From Hydrogenophaga palleronii_A (lineage in GTDB: Bacteria; Pseudomonadota; Gammaproteobacteria; Burkholderiales; Burkholderiaceae_C): a stretch of 64,000 nucleotides of DNA. The stretch is from NCBI RefSeq assembly GCF_031457455.1, contig NZ_JAVDWU010000002.1:186001-250000 (forward strand), written 5' to 3'. A program made the position numbers and the translations under genes. The notes under the pieces are model-generated. The model ran no database searches and had not been told where the DNA came from. It was given only the letters and a program-made list of their open reading frames with translations. This document shows, piece by piece, positions 42,830 through 51,393 of the stretch. How positions within the stretch are numbered: the first letter of the stretch is position 1; every line of letters begins with the position of its first letter.

Positions 42830-43147
42830 GGTGGTCGTGACCTAGAGACTCCCCCTATGAAGGGGCAGGGTAAGCGCTGGTCGAAGATCGAATTCGCGCG
42901 GGAAGGGTGAAGTGGTGCGTCCCTCCGGACAATGATTGTCCGTCGTAGAAGAAAAAAGGGCGGATTGTACAGGTGGGGCGAAATGACGCAGCAAGAAACG
43001 CGCCCGACGGGCAGGGTGTCGCCTGCAGAATCGGCTTCGATGGTGGCGGAGGGATAAAATTCCCGAGATCACGTTTCAATCAGGTGGCACCCGGCCTTGC
43101 CTTGGTTGACGTTCACGAGGCCCGTGGCCCGGTTGACAAACTCCCCG
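42830..43147. other. 318-bp divergent region, Rieske gene / xseB
   Basis: No gene seen. It contains a CCCC..GGGG hairpin near 42850-42870, a 17-bp perfect palindrome (42926-42942), a minus-strand TACAAT box (42964-42969) and a plus-strand TAAAAT box (43055-43060) inside GGGA-TAAAAT-TCCC. The promoters are guesses. Confidence 0.5.
42926..42942. promoter_or_regulatory. 17-bp perfect palindrome, likely operator
   Basis: CGGACAAT-G-ATTGTCCG is a perfect inverted repeat with a one-base centre. It lies just downstream of a minus-strand TACAAT -10 box (42964-42969) in the Rieske gene leader, where a bound repressor would block transcription. The protein is unknown. Confidence 0.55.
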
Positions 43148-43417
43148 ATGACGACAGCACCTCCGACCAAAACCTCAAAATCGCTTGCCAGACCTGCCCA
43201 GGCGTCCGAGCCCGCCGCCAGCTACGAGGCTGCGCTTGAAGAGCTGGAGCAATTGGTGGCGCAACTGGAAGCCGGACAACTGCCACTGGACCAGTTGCTT
43301 GAGCGTTACCAGCGAGGCGCTGCCTTGCTGGCTTTCTGTCGTGATCGACTGGAGGCGGTGGACAAGCAGATCAAGGTGCTCGAAGGTGGCGAACTCAAAC
43401 CCTGGGACGCCACGTGA
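43148..43417 (+). CDS. xseB: exodeoxyribonuclease VII small subunit
   Basis: This 89-residue helical protein matches XseB, which binds the large subunit XseA to form the single-strand exonuclease VII. The core YEAALEELEQLVAQLEAGQLPLDQ and RYQRGAALLAFCRDRL is typical. The start MTTAPPTK at 43148 is chosen over an ATG 51 bases upstream that gives residues outside the family. Its stop overlaps the ispA GTG start (GTGA), a conserved xseB-ispA-dxs operon layout. Confidence 0.95.
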   Translation: MTTAPPTKTSKSLARPAQASEPAASYEAALEELEQLVAQLEAGQLPLDQLLERYQRGAALLAFCRDRLEAVDKQIKVLEGGELKPWDAT

Positions 43418-44319
43418 ACGCCAGAACATCTGAAAACGCCTCATTCGTCGCGTGGCGCGCGCAGGCCCAGCAGGCGGTGGAAACGGCGCTGTCGAACTGG
43501 GTGCTGCCTGGTGCACCGGCCGGTCTGGGTGATGCCATGCGTTATGCCGTGCTTGACGGTGGCAAGCGATTGCGTCCCTTGCTGGTGCTGGCCACCAGTG
43601 AAGCCGTTTCCGGCGATGCGGCTGCGGCCATGCGGGCCGCCTGTTCGGTGGAACTGATCCATGCCTATTCCCTGGTCCATGACGACATGCCCTGCATGGA
43701 CAACGATGTGTTGCGGCGAGGCAAGCCGACAGTGCATGTGAAGTTTGGCGAGGCCCAGGCCTTGCTTGCAGGCGATGCCCTGCAGGCACTGGCCTTTGAA
43801 CTGCTGGTGCCCGGCGACGCCAGCGTGCCGCTTGGCCTGTCTGTTGCGCTGTGCCGCCTGCTGGCGCTGTCGGCGGGTGCGGATGGCATGGCCGGTGGTC
43901 AGGCGGTGGACCTGGCCAGTGTGGGCAAGTCGCTCGATCTGCCCTCGCTGGAAGCCATGCACCGCCGCAAGACGGGGGCGCTGCTGCAGGCCAGTGTCAT
44001 GATGGGGGCTGCCACCGGGCAAGTCAGCAGCGAAGCCACTGCCCAGCTGCAACGCTTTGGTGCCAGCCTTGGGCTGGCTTTTCAAGTGGTTGACGACATA
44101 CTGGACGTCACCGCCGATTCCGCCAAGCTGGGCAAGACTGCGGGCAAGGATGCTGCCTGCGACAAGCCCACCTTCGTTTCACTGATGGGGCTGGAATCGG
44201 CCCAGCAATACGCCGACCGGGCGCTCGCCGAGGCCCATGATGCCCTGAGCCAGACCGGTCTTGTCCATCGCGATGTTCTTCACTCGCTCGCCGACTGGGT
44301 CGGCCGACGCGATTGTTGA
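43414..44319 (+). CDS. ispA: farnesyl diphosphate synthase
   Basis: This 301-residue short-chain prenyl synthase condenses dimethylallyl and isopentenyl diphosphates to C10-C15 products. It has GGKRLRPLLVL, the first aspartate-rich motif HDDMPCMDND and the second VVDDILDVTAD. It starts with GTG overlapping the xseB stop. It lies between xseB and dxs in the usual isoprenoid operon, 34 bp before dxs. Confidence 0.96.
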   Translation: MNARTSENASFVAWRAQAQQAVETALSNWVLPGAPAGLGDAMRYAVLDGGKRLRPLLVLATSEAVSGDAAAAMRAACSVELIHAYSLVHDDMPCMDNDVLRRGKPTVHVKFGEAQALLAGDALQALAFELLVPGDASVPLGLSVALCRLLALSAGADGMAGGQAVDLASVGKSLDLPSLEAMHRRKTGALLQASVMMGAATGQVSSEATAQLQRFGASLGLAFQVVDDILDVTADSAKLGKTAGKDAACDKPTFVSLMGLESAQQYADRALAEAHDALSQTGLVHRDVLHSLADWVGRRDC

Positions 44320-44353
44320 ACCGCCATTCGAACAGCGATCCACGCGCAGTCCC

Positions 44354-46249
44354 ATGTCATCTTTGTTGTCCACGATCGAATCGCCCGCCGACCTGCGGCT
44401 ACTCACCCGCGCCCAGTTGCATCCGTTGGCCGACGAGTTGCGCAGTTACCTGCTGGAGAGTGTGGCGCGCACCGGTGGCCACCTGAGTTCCAACCTGGGT
44501 ACCGTGGAGCTCACGGTGGCCTTGCACTACGTGTTCAACACGCCTGATGACCGGCTGGTCTGGGACGTGGGGCACCAGACGTATCCACACAAGATCCTGA
44601 CCGGCCGACGTGACCAGATGCACACGCTCAGGCAGCTCGACGGCATCAGCGGGTTCCCTCGCCGCAGTGAAAGTGAATACGACACCTTTGGCACCGCCCA
44701 TTCGTCCACCAGCATCTCGGCTGCGCTGGGCATGGCGCAGGCGGCCCGGATCAAGGGTGAGGACCGCAATGCCGTGGCCATCATCGGCGACGGCGCCATG
44801 ACCGCAGGCATGGCGTTCGAGGCCCTGAACAACGCGGGCGTGGCCGAGGGCCGCTTGCTGGTGGTGCTCAATGACAACGACATGTCGATTTCACCGCCCG
44901 TGGGTGCCTTGAACCGTTACCTGGCCCAACTCATGAGCGGGCAGTTTTACGCCGCCGCCAAGAACGTGGGCAAGCAGGTGCTGAAGAACGCACCCCCCCT
45001 CTTCGAGCTGGCCAAGCGGCTGGAAGAGCACGCCAAGGGCATGGTGGTGCCCGCCACGCTTTTCGAGAAGTTCGGCTTCAACTACATCGGCCCCATCGAT
45101 GGCCATGACCTTGAATCGCTGATTCCCACGCTGGAAAACATCAGGCAGTTGCTGGAGGCCGGTAGCGGTCCCCAGTTCCTCCATGTGGTCACGCGCAAAG
45201 GCCAAGGTTACAAACTCGCCGAAGCCGATCCCATCGCTTACCACGGCCCTGGCAAGTTCGACCCGGCCGTGGGCTTGAAGCCACCAACGAGCACGCCCAA
45301 GACCACCTTCACGCAGGTGTTCGGGCAATGGCTTTGCGACATGGCGGCTGCCGATCCCAAACTGGTGGGCATCACGCCTGCCATGCGCGAAGGCTCTGGC
45401 ATGGTCGAGTTCGAGCGCCGCTTCCCGGACCGCTATTTCGACGTGGGCATTGCCGAACAGCACGCGGTGACCTTTGCTGCCGGCTTGGCCTGCGAAGGAT
45501 TGAAGCCGGTGGTGGCCATTTATTCAACCTTCCTGCAGCGTGGCTACGATCAGTTGATCCACGATGTCGCGCTACAGAATCTTCCGATGGTGTTTGCTCT
45601 GGACCGAGCCGGTCTGGTGGGCGCCGACGGTGCGACCCATGCGGGGGCCTACGACATTGCTTTTGTGCGATGCATCCCGAACATGGCGCTGGCATGTCCC
45701 GCGGATGAGGCCGAGTGTCGCCAGCTGCTTTCCACCGCGCACGAACAGAACCATCCCGTCGCCGTGCGGTATCCGCGCGGTGCAGGCGCCGGCGTGGCTG
45801 TGCCCGCCACCCTGGAAGGCTTGCCCTACGGCAAGGGGGAAATTCGACGCCAGGGCCGGAGCGTGGCCATTCTGGCGTTCGGCACCTTGCTCTATCCCGC
45901 CCTCAAGGCGGCAGAGAAGCTGGGAGCGAGCGTGGCCAACATGCGGTGGGTCAAACCGCTCGACGTGGAGCTGCTTCTTGAACTGGCCCGCACGCATCAG
46001 GCGATCGTCACGGTCGAAGAGGGCTGCGTGCAAGGTGGGGCCGGCGGCGCCGTACTCGAAGCCTTGCAGGCCGAGGGTTTTACACTGCCGGTGCTGACAC
46101 TGGGTTTGCCCGACGTCTTCATCGAGCATGGGGACCCCGCCAAGCTGTTGAGCATGGTGGGTCTCGACGCTGAGGGCATCGAGCGCTCGGTGCGCGAGCG
46201 ATTCTCAGCCATCGTTGACGCTTCTCCTGGCCTGAAAGTGGTGGCCTGA
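44354..46249 (+). CDS. dxs: 1-deoxy-D-xylulose-5-phosphate synthase
   Basis: Dxs is the thiamine diphosphate enzyme that starts the MEP isoprenoid route by joining pyruvate and glyceraldehyde 3-phosphate. The 631-residue protein has GHQTYPHKILTGRR, the ThDP motif GDGAMTAGMAFEALNNAG, the transketolase middle domain (VGIAEQHAVTFAAGLACEG, DRAGLVGADGATHAG) and a C-terminal domain with VEEGCVQGGAGGAVLE. The start at 44354 matches the family N-terminus; the ATG at 44261 lies inside ispA. Confidence 0.97.
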   Translation: MSSLLSTIESPADLRLLTRAQLHPLADELRSYLLESVARTGGHLSSNLGTVELTVALHYVFNTPDDRLVWDVGHQTYPHKILTGRRDQMHTLRQLDGISGFPRRSESEYDTFGTAHSSTSISAALGMAQAARIKGEDRNAVAIIGDGAMTAGMAFEALNNAGVAEGRLLVVLNDNDMSISPPVGALNRYLAQLMSGQFYAAAKNVGKQVLKNAPPLFELAKRLEEHAKGMVVPATLFEKFGFNYIGPIDGHDLESLIPTLENIRQLLEAGSGPQFLHVVTRKGQGYKLAEADPIAYHGPGKFDPAVGLKPPTSTPKTTFTQVFGQWLCDMAAADPKLVGITPAMREGSGMVEFERRFPDRYFDVGIAEQHAVTFAAGLACEGLKPVVAIYSTFLQRGYDQLIHDVALQNLPMVFALDRAGLVGADGATHAGAYDIAFVRCIPNMALACPADEAECRQLLSTAHEQNHPVAVRYPRGAGAGVAVPATLEGLPYGKGEIRRQGRSVAILAFGTLLYPALKAAEKLGASVANMRWVKPLDVELLLELARTHQAIVTVEEGCVQGGAGGAVLEALQAEGFTLPVLTLGLPDVFIEHGDPAKLLSMVGLDAEGIERSVRERFSAIVDASPGLKVVA

Positions 46250-46578
46250 ACCTGCTCAAGACGGCCCGCATTCGCATCTCATCTGCTGAATGTGCCGGCC
46301 TTTCGTGGCCTTCATGGTGATCTTGCATCACCTCGGCCTTGCCTTTGCACGGCATGAGCGGGGTTTTCGGTTTCGCATCTGAGCGGTGGCGTGACGCGGG
46401 GACCGGTCCTGTTTCGAAGCTTGCAAGAGGCTGAATACTCACCCTCAGGCACCCGTTTTCGAGGGAAAACCCCCACCGGTCATGGTGACCCCGTTCCTAC
46501 AATTCCCCTTGACTATCGAGTCACCTGCCTGGATCACCGGGTCGGGTCTTTCCCATACCAACCACGGAGTCAATCGAT
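46250..46578. other. 328-bp gap before the TRAP operon
   Basis: No gene is seen. A TACAAT box at 46498-46503 could be a -10 element for the TRAP operon, leaving a leader of about 70 bases, but I see no convincing -35. No clear terminator for dxs is visible. Confidence 0.4.
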
Positions 46579-47658
46579 ATGGATCGTCGTTCACTCATCA
46601 AGCACGCAGGCATCGCCGGCGTGCTGGCAGCAGGGGCCGCACCTGCGGTTCACGCCCAGGCCGCCATTCGCTGGCGTCTGGCCTCCAGCTTCCCCAAGGC
46701 GCTGGACACCATCTACGGAGCGGCAGAAGTTTTCGCCAAGAAGGTCGGCGAAATGTCCGGCGGCAAGTTCTCGGTCTCGGTGCATCCGGGCGGTGAGCTC
46801 ATGCCCGCGTTCGGCGTGGTTGATGGCGTGCAGGAAGGCACCGTGGAGTGCGCACACACCGCGCCGTACTACTTCTTCGGCAAGGACGACACCTTTGCTC
46901 TGGACTGCGCCATTCCCTTCGGCCTCAACAGCCGCCAGATGACCGCGTGGATGTACGAAGGCAACGGCATGAAGCTGATGCGCGAGTTCTACGAGGGCTA
47001 CAACATTGTGAACTTCCCCATGGGCAACACCGGTGCACAAATGGGTGGCTGGTACCGCAAGGAAATCAAGAGCCTTGCCGACATCCAGGGCCTGAAGATG
47101 CGCATCGGCGGTTTCGCCGGCAAGGTGCTCACCACCATGGGCGGCGTGCCACAGAACATTCCCGGCGGCGAGATCTACCAGGCGCTGGAAAAAGGCACCA
47201 TCGACGCCACCGAGTGGGTTGGCCCTTACGACGACCAGAAGCTCGGCTTCAACAAGGTCGCACCCAACTACTACTACCCTGGCTGGTGGGAAGGTGGCCC
47301 ACAGCTCTCGCTGTACATCAACAACAAGGCCTATGCTGCCCTGTCGCCAGAGAACAAGGCCATTGTGGAATGCGCTGCTGCCATCGCGCACACCACCATG
47401 CAGGCCAAGTACGACGCACTGAACCCGGGCGCCCTCAAGCAGCTCGTGGCTTCGGGCACCAAGGTGCTGCCGTTCCCCAAGGCGGTCATGGACGCTGCTT
47501 TCAAGAATTCGATGGCGCTCTATTCGGACATCAGCAGCAAGAACGCGAAGTGGAAGAAGATTTACGACGACTACTCGGCCTTCCGCAAGGATCAGAACCT
47601 CTGGTTCCGTTTCACCGAAGCCCAGTTCGATCGCTACATGCAGTCTGCCAGCCTGTAA
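46579..47658 (+). CDS. TRAP transporter periplasmic binding protein
   Basis: This 359-residue DctP-family protein has a twin-arginine-like leader (MDRRSLIKHAGIAGVLAAGA). It captures organic acids for the DctQM permease. Family marks include KKVGEMSGGKFSVSVHPGGE, the substrate arginine region KMRIGGFAGKVLTTMGG and DATEWVGPYDDQKLGF. The last block resembles TakP-like proteins that bind 2-oxoacids, so a 2-oxo or hydroxy acid is a reasonable guess. A terminator follows the stop, yet dctQ and dctM come next on the same strand. Confidence 0.92.
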   Translation: MDRRSLIKHAGIAGVLAAGAAPAVHAQAAIRWRLASSFPKALDTIYGAAEVFAKKVGEMSGGKFSVSVHPGGELMPAFGVVDGVQEGTVECAHTAPYYFFGKDDTFALDCAIPFGLNSRQMTAWMYEGNGMKLMREFYEGYNIVNFPMGNTGAQMGGWYRKEIKSLADIQGLKMRIGGFAGKVLTTMGGVPQNIPGGEIYQALEKGTIDATEWVGPYDDQKLGFNKVAPNYYYPGWWEGGPQLSLYINNKAYAALSPENKAIVECAAAIAHTTMQAKYDALNPGALKQLVASGTKVLPFPKAVMDAAFKNSMALYSDISSKNAKWKKIYDDYSAFRKDQNLWFRFTEAQFDRYMQSASL

Positions 47659-47683
47659 TCGGCCCTTCAGTCCGATCAGAAAA

Positions 47684-47705
47684 CCCCGCACCTGCGGGGT
47701 TTTTT
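47684..47705 (+). terminator. intrinsic terminator between dctP and dctQ
   Basis: A CCCCGC / GCGGGG stem with an ACCT loop is followed by six T; flanking AAAA and GATC arms extend it. Placed inside a TRAP gene set, it would favour excess binding protein over permease. Confidence 0.88.
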
Positions 47706-47841
47706 GATCGGTTACCGTGCCCCGCCAGTCGCAGACGTGGCTGCTGCCGTCAGCCGTTCTTCAGTCCTCGTCCATGTCTGCCACGTAGACTCGCGTGTCG
47801 CTTCAAGCACCCGCACAAGCATTTGCGTCCAAGGGACCATC

Positions 47842-48444
47842 ATGTCGTTATTGCTCAGAATCTCACGCCTCATTGACGCCATCGGCGATCTGATCGGCAA
47901 AGGAGCCATGTGGCTCATCCTGGCCGCCACGGTCATCAGCGCCGGCAACGCCATTGTGCGCAAGGTGTTCAACGTCAGCTCCAACGGATTGCTTGAAATC
48001 CAGTGGTACCTGTTTGCGGCCGTGTTCATGCTTGGCGGTGGCTATGCCTTCCTTCGCAATGCCCATGTCCGCATCGATTTCATCTCCAGCAAGTTCAGCC
48101 CGCGCACGCGCAACTGGATCGACGTCGCCGGCATCATCGTTTTCCTCTTTCCCATGTGCTACATGATGGCCACGCTGGGTTGGCCGTTGTTCGAGCGCGC
48201 ATGGAACACGGGCGAAATGTCGTCGAACGCGGGTGGCCTCATCCGTTGGCCGGTGTACGGCCTCATTCCACTGGGCTTCACGCTGCTGTTCATCCAGGGC
48301 GTGTCTGAGCTCATCAAGCGGTTCGCGTTCATCACAGGTCAAGGGCCCGATGTCTTGAGCCACACCGGGCCTTCCGAGGCGGAACTGCTGGCCGAACAAA
48401 TTGCCGCCGACGAAAAAGCGCGTCGCGCAGGAGCCGCGACATGA
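47842..48444 (+). CDS. TRAP transporter small permease (DctQ)
   Basis: This 200-residue inner-membrane protein has four membrane segments typical of DctQ (for example GAMWLILAATVISAGNAIVRKVFN and WYLFAAVFMLGGGYAFLRNAHVR). It joins DctM to form the transporter. The start at 47842 gives the family N-terminus; the ATG at 47704 lies just after the terminator and adds unmatched residues. Its stop overlaps the dctM start (ATGA). Confidence 0.9.
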   Translation: MSLLLRISRLIDAIGDLIGKGAMWLILAATVISAGNAIVRKVFNVSSNGLLEIQWYLFAAVFMLGGGYAFLRNAHVRIDFISSKFSPRTRNWIDVAGIIVFLFPMCYMMATLGWPLFERAWNTGEMSSNAGGLIRWPVYGLIPLGFTLLFIQGVSELIKRFAFITGQGPDVLSHTGPSEAELLAEQIAADEKARRAGAAT

Positions 48445-50243
48445 TTGAACTGCTGACTCAGAATTTTGTGCCCGTGATGTTCGCGGGCCTGCTGATCTTT
48501 CTGCTGGCGGGTTTTCCGGTGGCATTCTCGCTGGCCGCCACAGGCCTGTTTTTTGGCTTTATTGGCATGGAGCTGGGGCTGTTTCCCTCCAACCTGTTCC
48601 AGGCACTCCCGCTGCGGGTCTTCGGCATCATGCAGAACGACACGCTGCTGGCGATTCCGTTCTTTACGCTGATGGGCATCATCCTGGAGCGCAGCCGTAT
48701 GGCCGAAGACCTGCTGGAGACGGTGGGCCAGGTTTTTGGTCCGCTGCGCGGCGGCGTGGGCATTGCCGTGGTGCTGGTGGGTGCATTGCTGGCTGCGACC
48801 ACGGGCGTGGTGGCCGCTTCGGTGATCTCCATGGGCCTGATCGCCATGCCGATCATGTTGCGCTACGGGTACAACCGCACCATCGCCACCGGCACCATCA
48901 CCGCTTCAGGCACGCTGGCTCAGGCCTTGCCGCCCTCGCTGGTGTTGATCGTGCTGGCCGACCAGCTCGGCCGTTCGGTGGGGGACATGTACGCTGGTGC
49001 GCTGGTACCCGGCTTGATGCTGGTCGGCCTGTATCTGCTGTTCATTGTGGTCGTTGCACTGGTGAAGCCAGGCTGGGTGCCGGCCTTGCCACCCGAAGCC
49101 CGTATCTACAGCGAACCCAATGGTTCCAGTGGCCACCGCTCGCTGGTGCTGCTGCTGGCCATCTGTGCGGTGGTCAGCGTGGGCTGGGCGCAAATTCACG
49201 AGAGTGTGATGAACCCATGGCTGGGCCGGGAACTGCCGGCGCCGCGCGATGAGGTGTTTATTTTGTCCACCACCATCGGTGCTTTTCTGGCGCTGGGCCT
49301 GGCGTTGGTGAATCGGTTGTTCAAGATCGGTCTGCTCTCCCGACTGACCGAGCGCGTCACCTTCGTGTTGATCCCGCCGCTGGTGCTGATCTTCCTTGTG
49401 CTGGGAACGATCTTCCTTGGCATTGCCACACCCACCGAGGGTGGCGCCATGGGCGCCCTGGGCGCCCTGATCATGGCCGGCGCCCGCCGCACGCTGTCTT
49501 TCAGCCTGCTCAAGCAGGCGCTGGAGAACACCACCAAGCTGGCCATCTTCGTGATGTTCATCCTGATCGGCTCGACCGTGTTCAGCTTCACCTTCAATGC
49601 GGCCGACGGTCACATCTGGGTCGAGCACCTGTTCGACAAACTGCCGGGTGGGCAACTGGGCTTTCTGCTGTTCGTGAACGCGCTGGTCTTCGTGCTGGGC
49701 ATGTTCATCGATTTCTTCGAAATTGCCTTCATTGTCATTCCACTGCTGGCGCCGGTGGCTGAGAAGCTCGACATCAACCTGATCTGGTTCGGCATCATCC
49801 TGGCCATGAACCTGCAAACTTCGTTCCTCACGCCGCCGTTCGGCTTCGCGCTGTTCTACTTGCGCAGTGTGGCGGCCCGCAACGACTACGATGACGTGAT
49901 CACCGGCAAGCGCATCAAGGCGGTGACGACCGCGCAGATCTACAAGGGATCGATCGCCTTCATCATCCTTCAGCTCATCATGGTCGGTGTCATTCTGTTC
50001 AACCCGGGCATCGTCACAGGCAATCTGGACAAGGAGGCTGTGGTGGACGACGCGGCTGTCACCGACATGCTCAACAACATGCAGGACTTGCAGGGCTTTG
50101 ACGAGCCGATGCCTGCGCCAGACTTCGGCCTCCCCGAGCCTGGAGCGGAGGGCAGCGACGCCACACCCGGTCAGCCACAGTCCGCGGCGGAGGAAGACCC
50201 TGCCAAGGCGCTGGAAGAGGCGATCAAGCGAGCGGCAGAATGA
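48441..50243 (+). CDS. TRAP transporter large permease (DctM), long form
   Basis: This DctM-family permease has 600 residues against the usual ~425-450. The family core is clear (FAGLLIFLLAGFPVAFSLAATG, TTGVVAASVISMGLIAMPIMLR, FLTPPFGFALFYLRS). Extra length comes from a central insertion (about residues 205-300) and an acidic C-terminal tail (about residues 530-600, rich in Glu, Asp, Pro and Ala). The tail follows the last membrane segment and may be cytoplasmic. It overlaps dctQ upstream and dut downstream by four bases each. Confidence 0.9.
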   Translation: MIELLTQNFVPVMFAGLLIFLLAGFPVAFSLAATGLFFGFIGMELGLFPSNLFQALPLRVFGIMQNDTLLAIPFFTLMGIILERSRMAEDLLETVGQVFGPLRGGVGIAVVLVGALLAATTGVVAASVISMGLIAMPIMLRYGYNRTIATGTITASGTLAQALPPSLVLIVLADQLGRSVGDMYAGALVPGLMLVGLYLLFIVVVALVKPGWVPALPPEARIYSEPNGSSGHRSLVLLLAICAVVSVGWAQIHESVMNPWLGRELPAPRDEVFILSTTIGAFLALGLALVNRLFKIGLLSRLTERVTFVLIPPLVLIFLVLGTIFLGIATPTEGGAMGALGALIMAGARRTLSFSLLKQALENTTKLAIFVMFILIGSTVFSFTFNAADGHIWVEHLFDKLPGGQLGFLLFVNALVFVLGMFIDFFEIAFIVIPLLAPVAEKLDINLIWFGIILAMNLQTSFLTPPFGFALFYLRSVAARNDYDDVITGKRIKAVTTAQIYKGSIAFIILQLIMVGVILFNPGIVTGNLDKEAVVDDAAVTDMLNNMQDLQGFDEPMPAPDFGLPEPGAEGSDATPGQPQSAAEEDPAKALEEAIKRAAE

Positions 50244-50716
50244 ACGCTGGAGGTGCTTCCGCAACCATGCACATCGATCTCAAAGTTCTTGACGAACGCC
50301 TGCGCGAGCAGCCGCCAGCCTACGCCACCCCCGGCAGCGCCGGGCTGGATCTGAGGGCATGCTTGGATGCGCCGCTGACGCTGGCACCCAATGCCTGGCA
50401 ATTGGTGCCCACCGGTCTGGCCATTCATCTGGCCGACCCGGGCTTCGCGGCCATGATCCTGCCGCGCTCCGGGCTGGGTCATAAACACGGCATTGTGCTG
50501 GGCAATCTGGTTGGCCTGATCGACAGCGATTACCAGGGGCAATTGATGGTCAGTGCGTGGAACCGCAGCGATGTGCCATTCACGATCGAACCCATGGAGC
50601 GCATCGCGCAAATGGTGATCGTGCCCGTGGTGCAGGCGAGCTTTCGTGTGGTGAACGACTTTGCGGAGGCCAGCGAGCGCGGTTCAGGTGGTTACGGATC
50701 GACGGGACGGGGATAG
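50240..50716 (+). CDS. dut: dUTP diphosphatase
   Basis: Dut hydrolyses dUTP to dUMP and keeps uracil out of DNA. The 158-residue protein has the five trimeric dUTPase motifs, including GSAGLDLRA, PRSGLGHKHGIVLGN, GLIDSDYQGQL and the C-terminal GSGGYGSTGRG. The first ATG overlaps the dctM stop (ATGA). The next ATG at 50267 begins MHIDLKVLD, closer to the usual N-terminus, and is a real alternative. Coupling to a TRAP permease is unusual and probably accidental. Confidence 0.94.
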   Translation: MNAGGASATMHIDLKVLDERLREQPPAYATPGSAGLDLRACLDAPLTLAPNAWQLVPTGLAIHLADPGFAAMILPRSGLGHKHGIVLGNLVGLIDSDYQGQLMVSAWNRSDVPFTIEPMERIAQMVIVPVVQASFRVVNDFAEASERGSGGYGSTGRG

Positions 50717-50729
50717 GCACCATCCCGGA

Positions 50730-50749
50730 CGGGCGCGGCCAAGCGCCCG
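50730..50749. terminator. hairpin between dut and the convergent slyD-like gene
   Basis: A perfect seven-base stem CGGGCGC / GCGCCCG with a GGCCAA loop and no T-run. It could serve the ends of both convergent genes. Confidence 0.45.
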
Positions 50750-50827
50750 CCTTGCCGAAGCGACCCCATGCATCGATGACGCGGGCATGGCTGGCCGGGC
50801 TGTGCGCGGCAGCCCAAGCCATGGCCT

Positions 50828-51379
50828 TCAATGAAGTGTGCGGGATCCTGGTGAAGGGTCTTCGCCTTCGCCAGAAGGCCGGCTGGGGTCGAGCTGCATA
50901 CGGAAGAAGCCCGTGCCCAGCGTGCCCAGTCCGACTTCGTTCAATGTGGCCTCGCGAACGGCATGCACCTTCATCTTGATGCGCAAGGCAATGCCCGCCA
51001 GAGGGTGGTTGCCATCGAGCACAACATGCTCTGGGTAGATGTCGCTGACGAAGTACAGTCGATCCTTCGGTGCCGCGGAGTTGCCGCCTTCAGGGAGCCC
51101 TTCAAACCCCATGCCTTCTTCGATGTGCTCGGGGAACAGGTGGCGGGGTTCAAGAAAAAGCAGGCGATCGTCGTAGTCACCAAACGCGTTCTGTGGTTCC
51201 AGGTGCAGTTCAATCGTGTCCCCGGCGACATGACCCTGCAGCGCATCTTCTATCTTGTCGAGCAGATCGGTTCCGCCAACCAGGAACTCGACCGGCTCGT
51301 CGAGCGTATCGAGTTCTTCACCCAATGTGTCTTTGAGCGTCCAGGTCAACGCGACCACGCATTGTTCAGAAATTTTCAT
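50828..51379 (-). CDS. SlyD-like FKBP peptidyl-prolyl isomerase
   Basis: This 183-residue protein has the SlyD layout: FKBP halves (VVALTWTLKDTLGEELDT and HPLAGIALRIKMKVHAVR) around an insert-in-flap region (VAGDTIELHLEPQNAFGDYDDRL). The C-terminal tail is short and lacks the histidine-rich metal tail of the E. coli protein. It acts as a chaperone and prolyl isomerase. The start at 51379 fits the family. It diverges from the next gene, with only 14 bp between start codons. Confidence 0.9.
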   Translation of the reverse strand: MKISEQCVVALTWTLKDTLGEELDTLDEPVEFLVGGTDLLDKIEDALQGHVAGDTIELHLEPQNAFGDYDDRLLFLEPRHLFPEHIEEGMGFEGLPEGGNSAAPKDRLYFVSDIYPEHVVLDGNHPLAGIALRIKMKVHAVREATLNEVGLGTLGTGFFRMQLDPSRPSGEGEDPSPGSRTLH

Positions 51380-51393
51380 CCGACAATTGTCCC

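Noticed and set aside
48906..50264. 452-residue minus-strand ORF rich in His and Gln
   Set aside because: Antisense to the TRAP permease dctM, which has clear membrane segments and family motifs.
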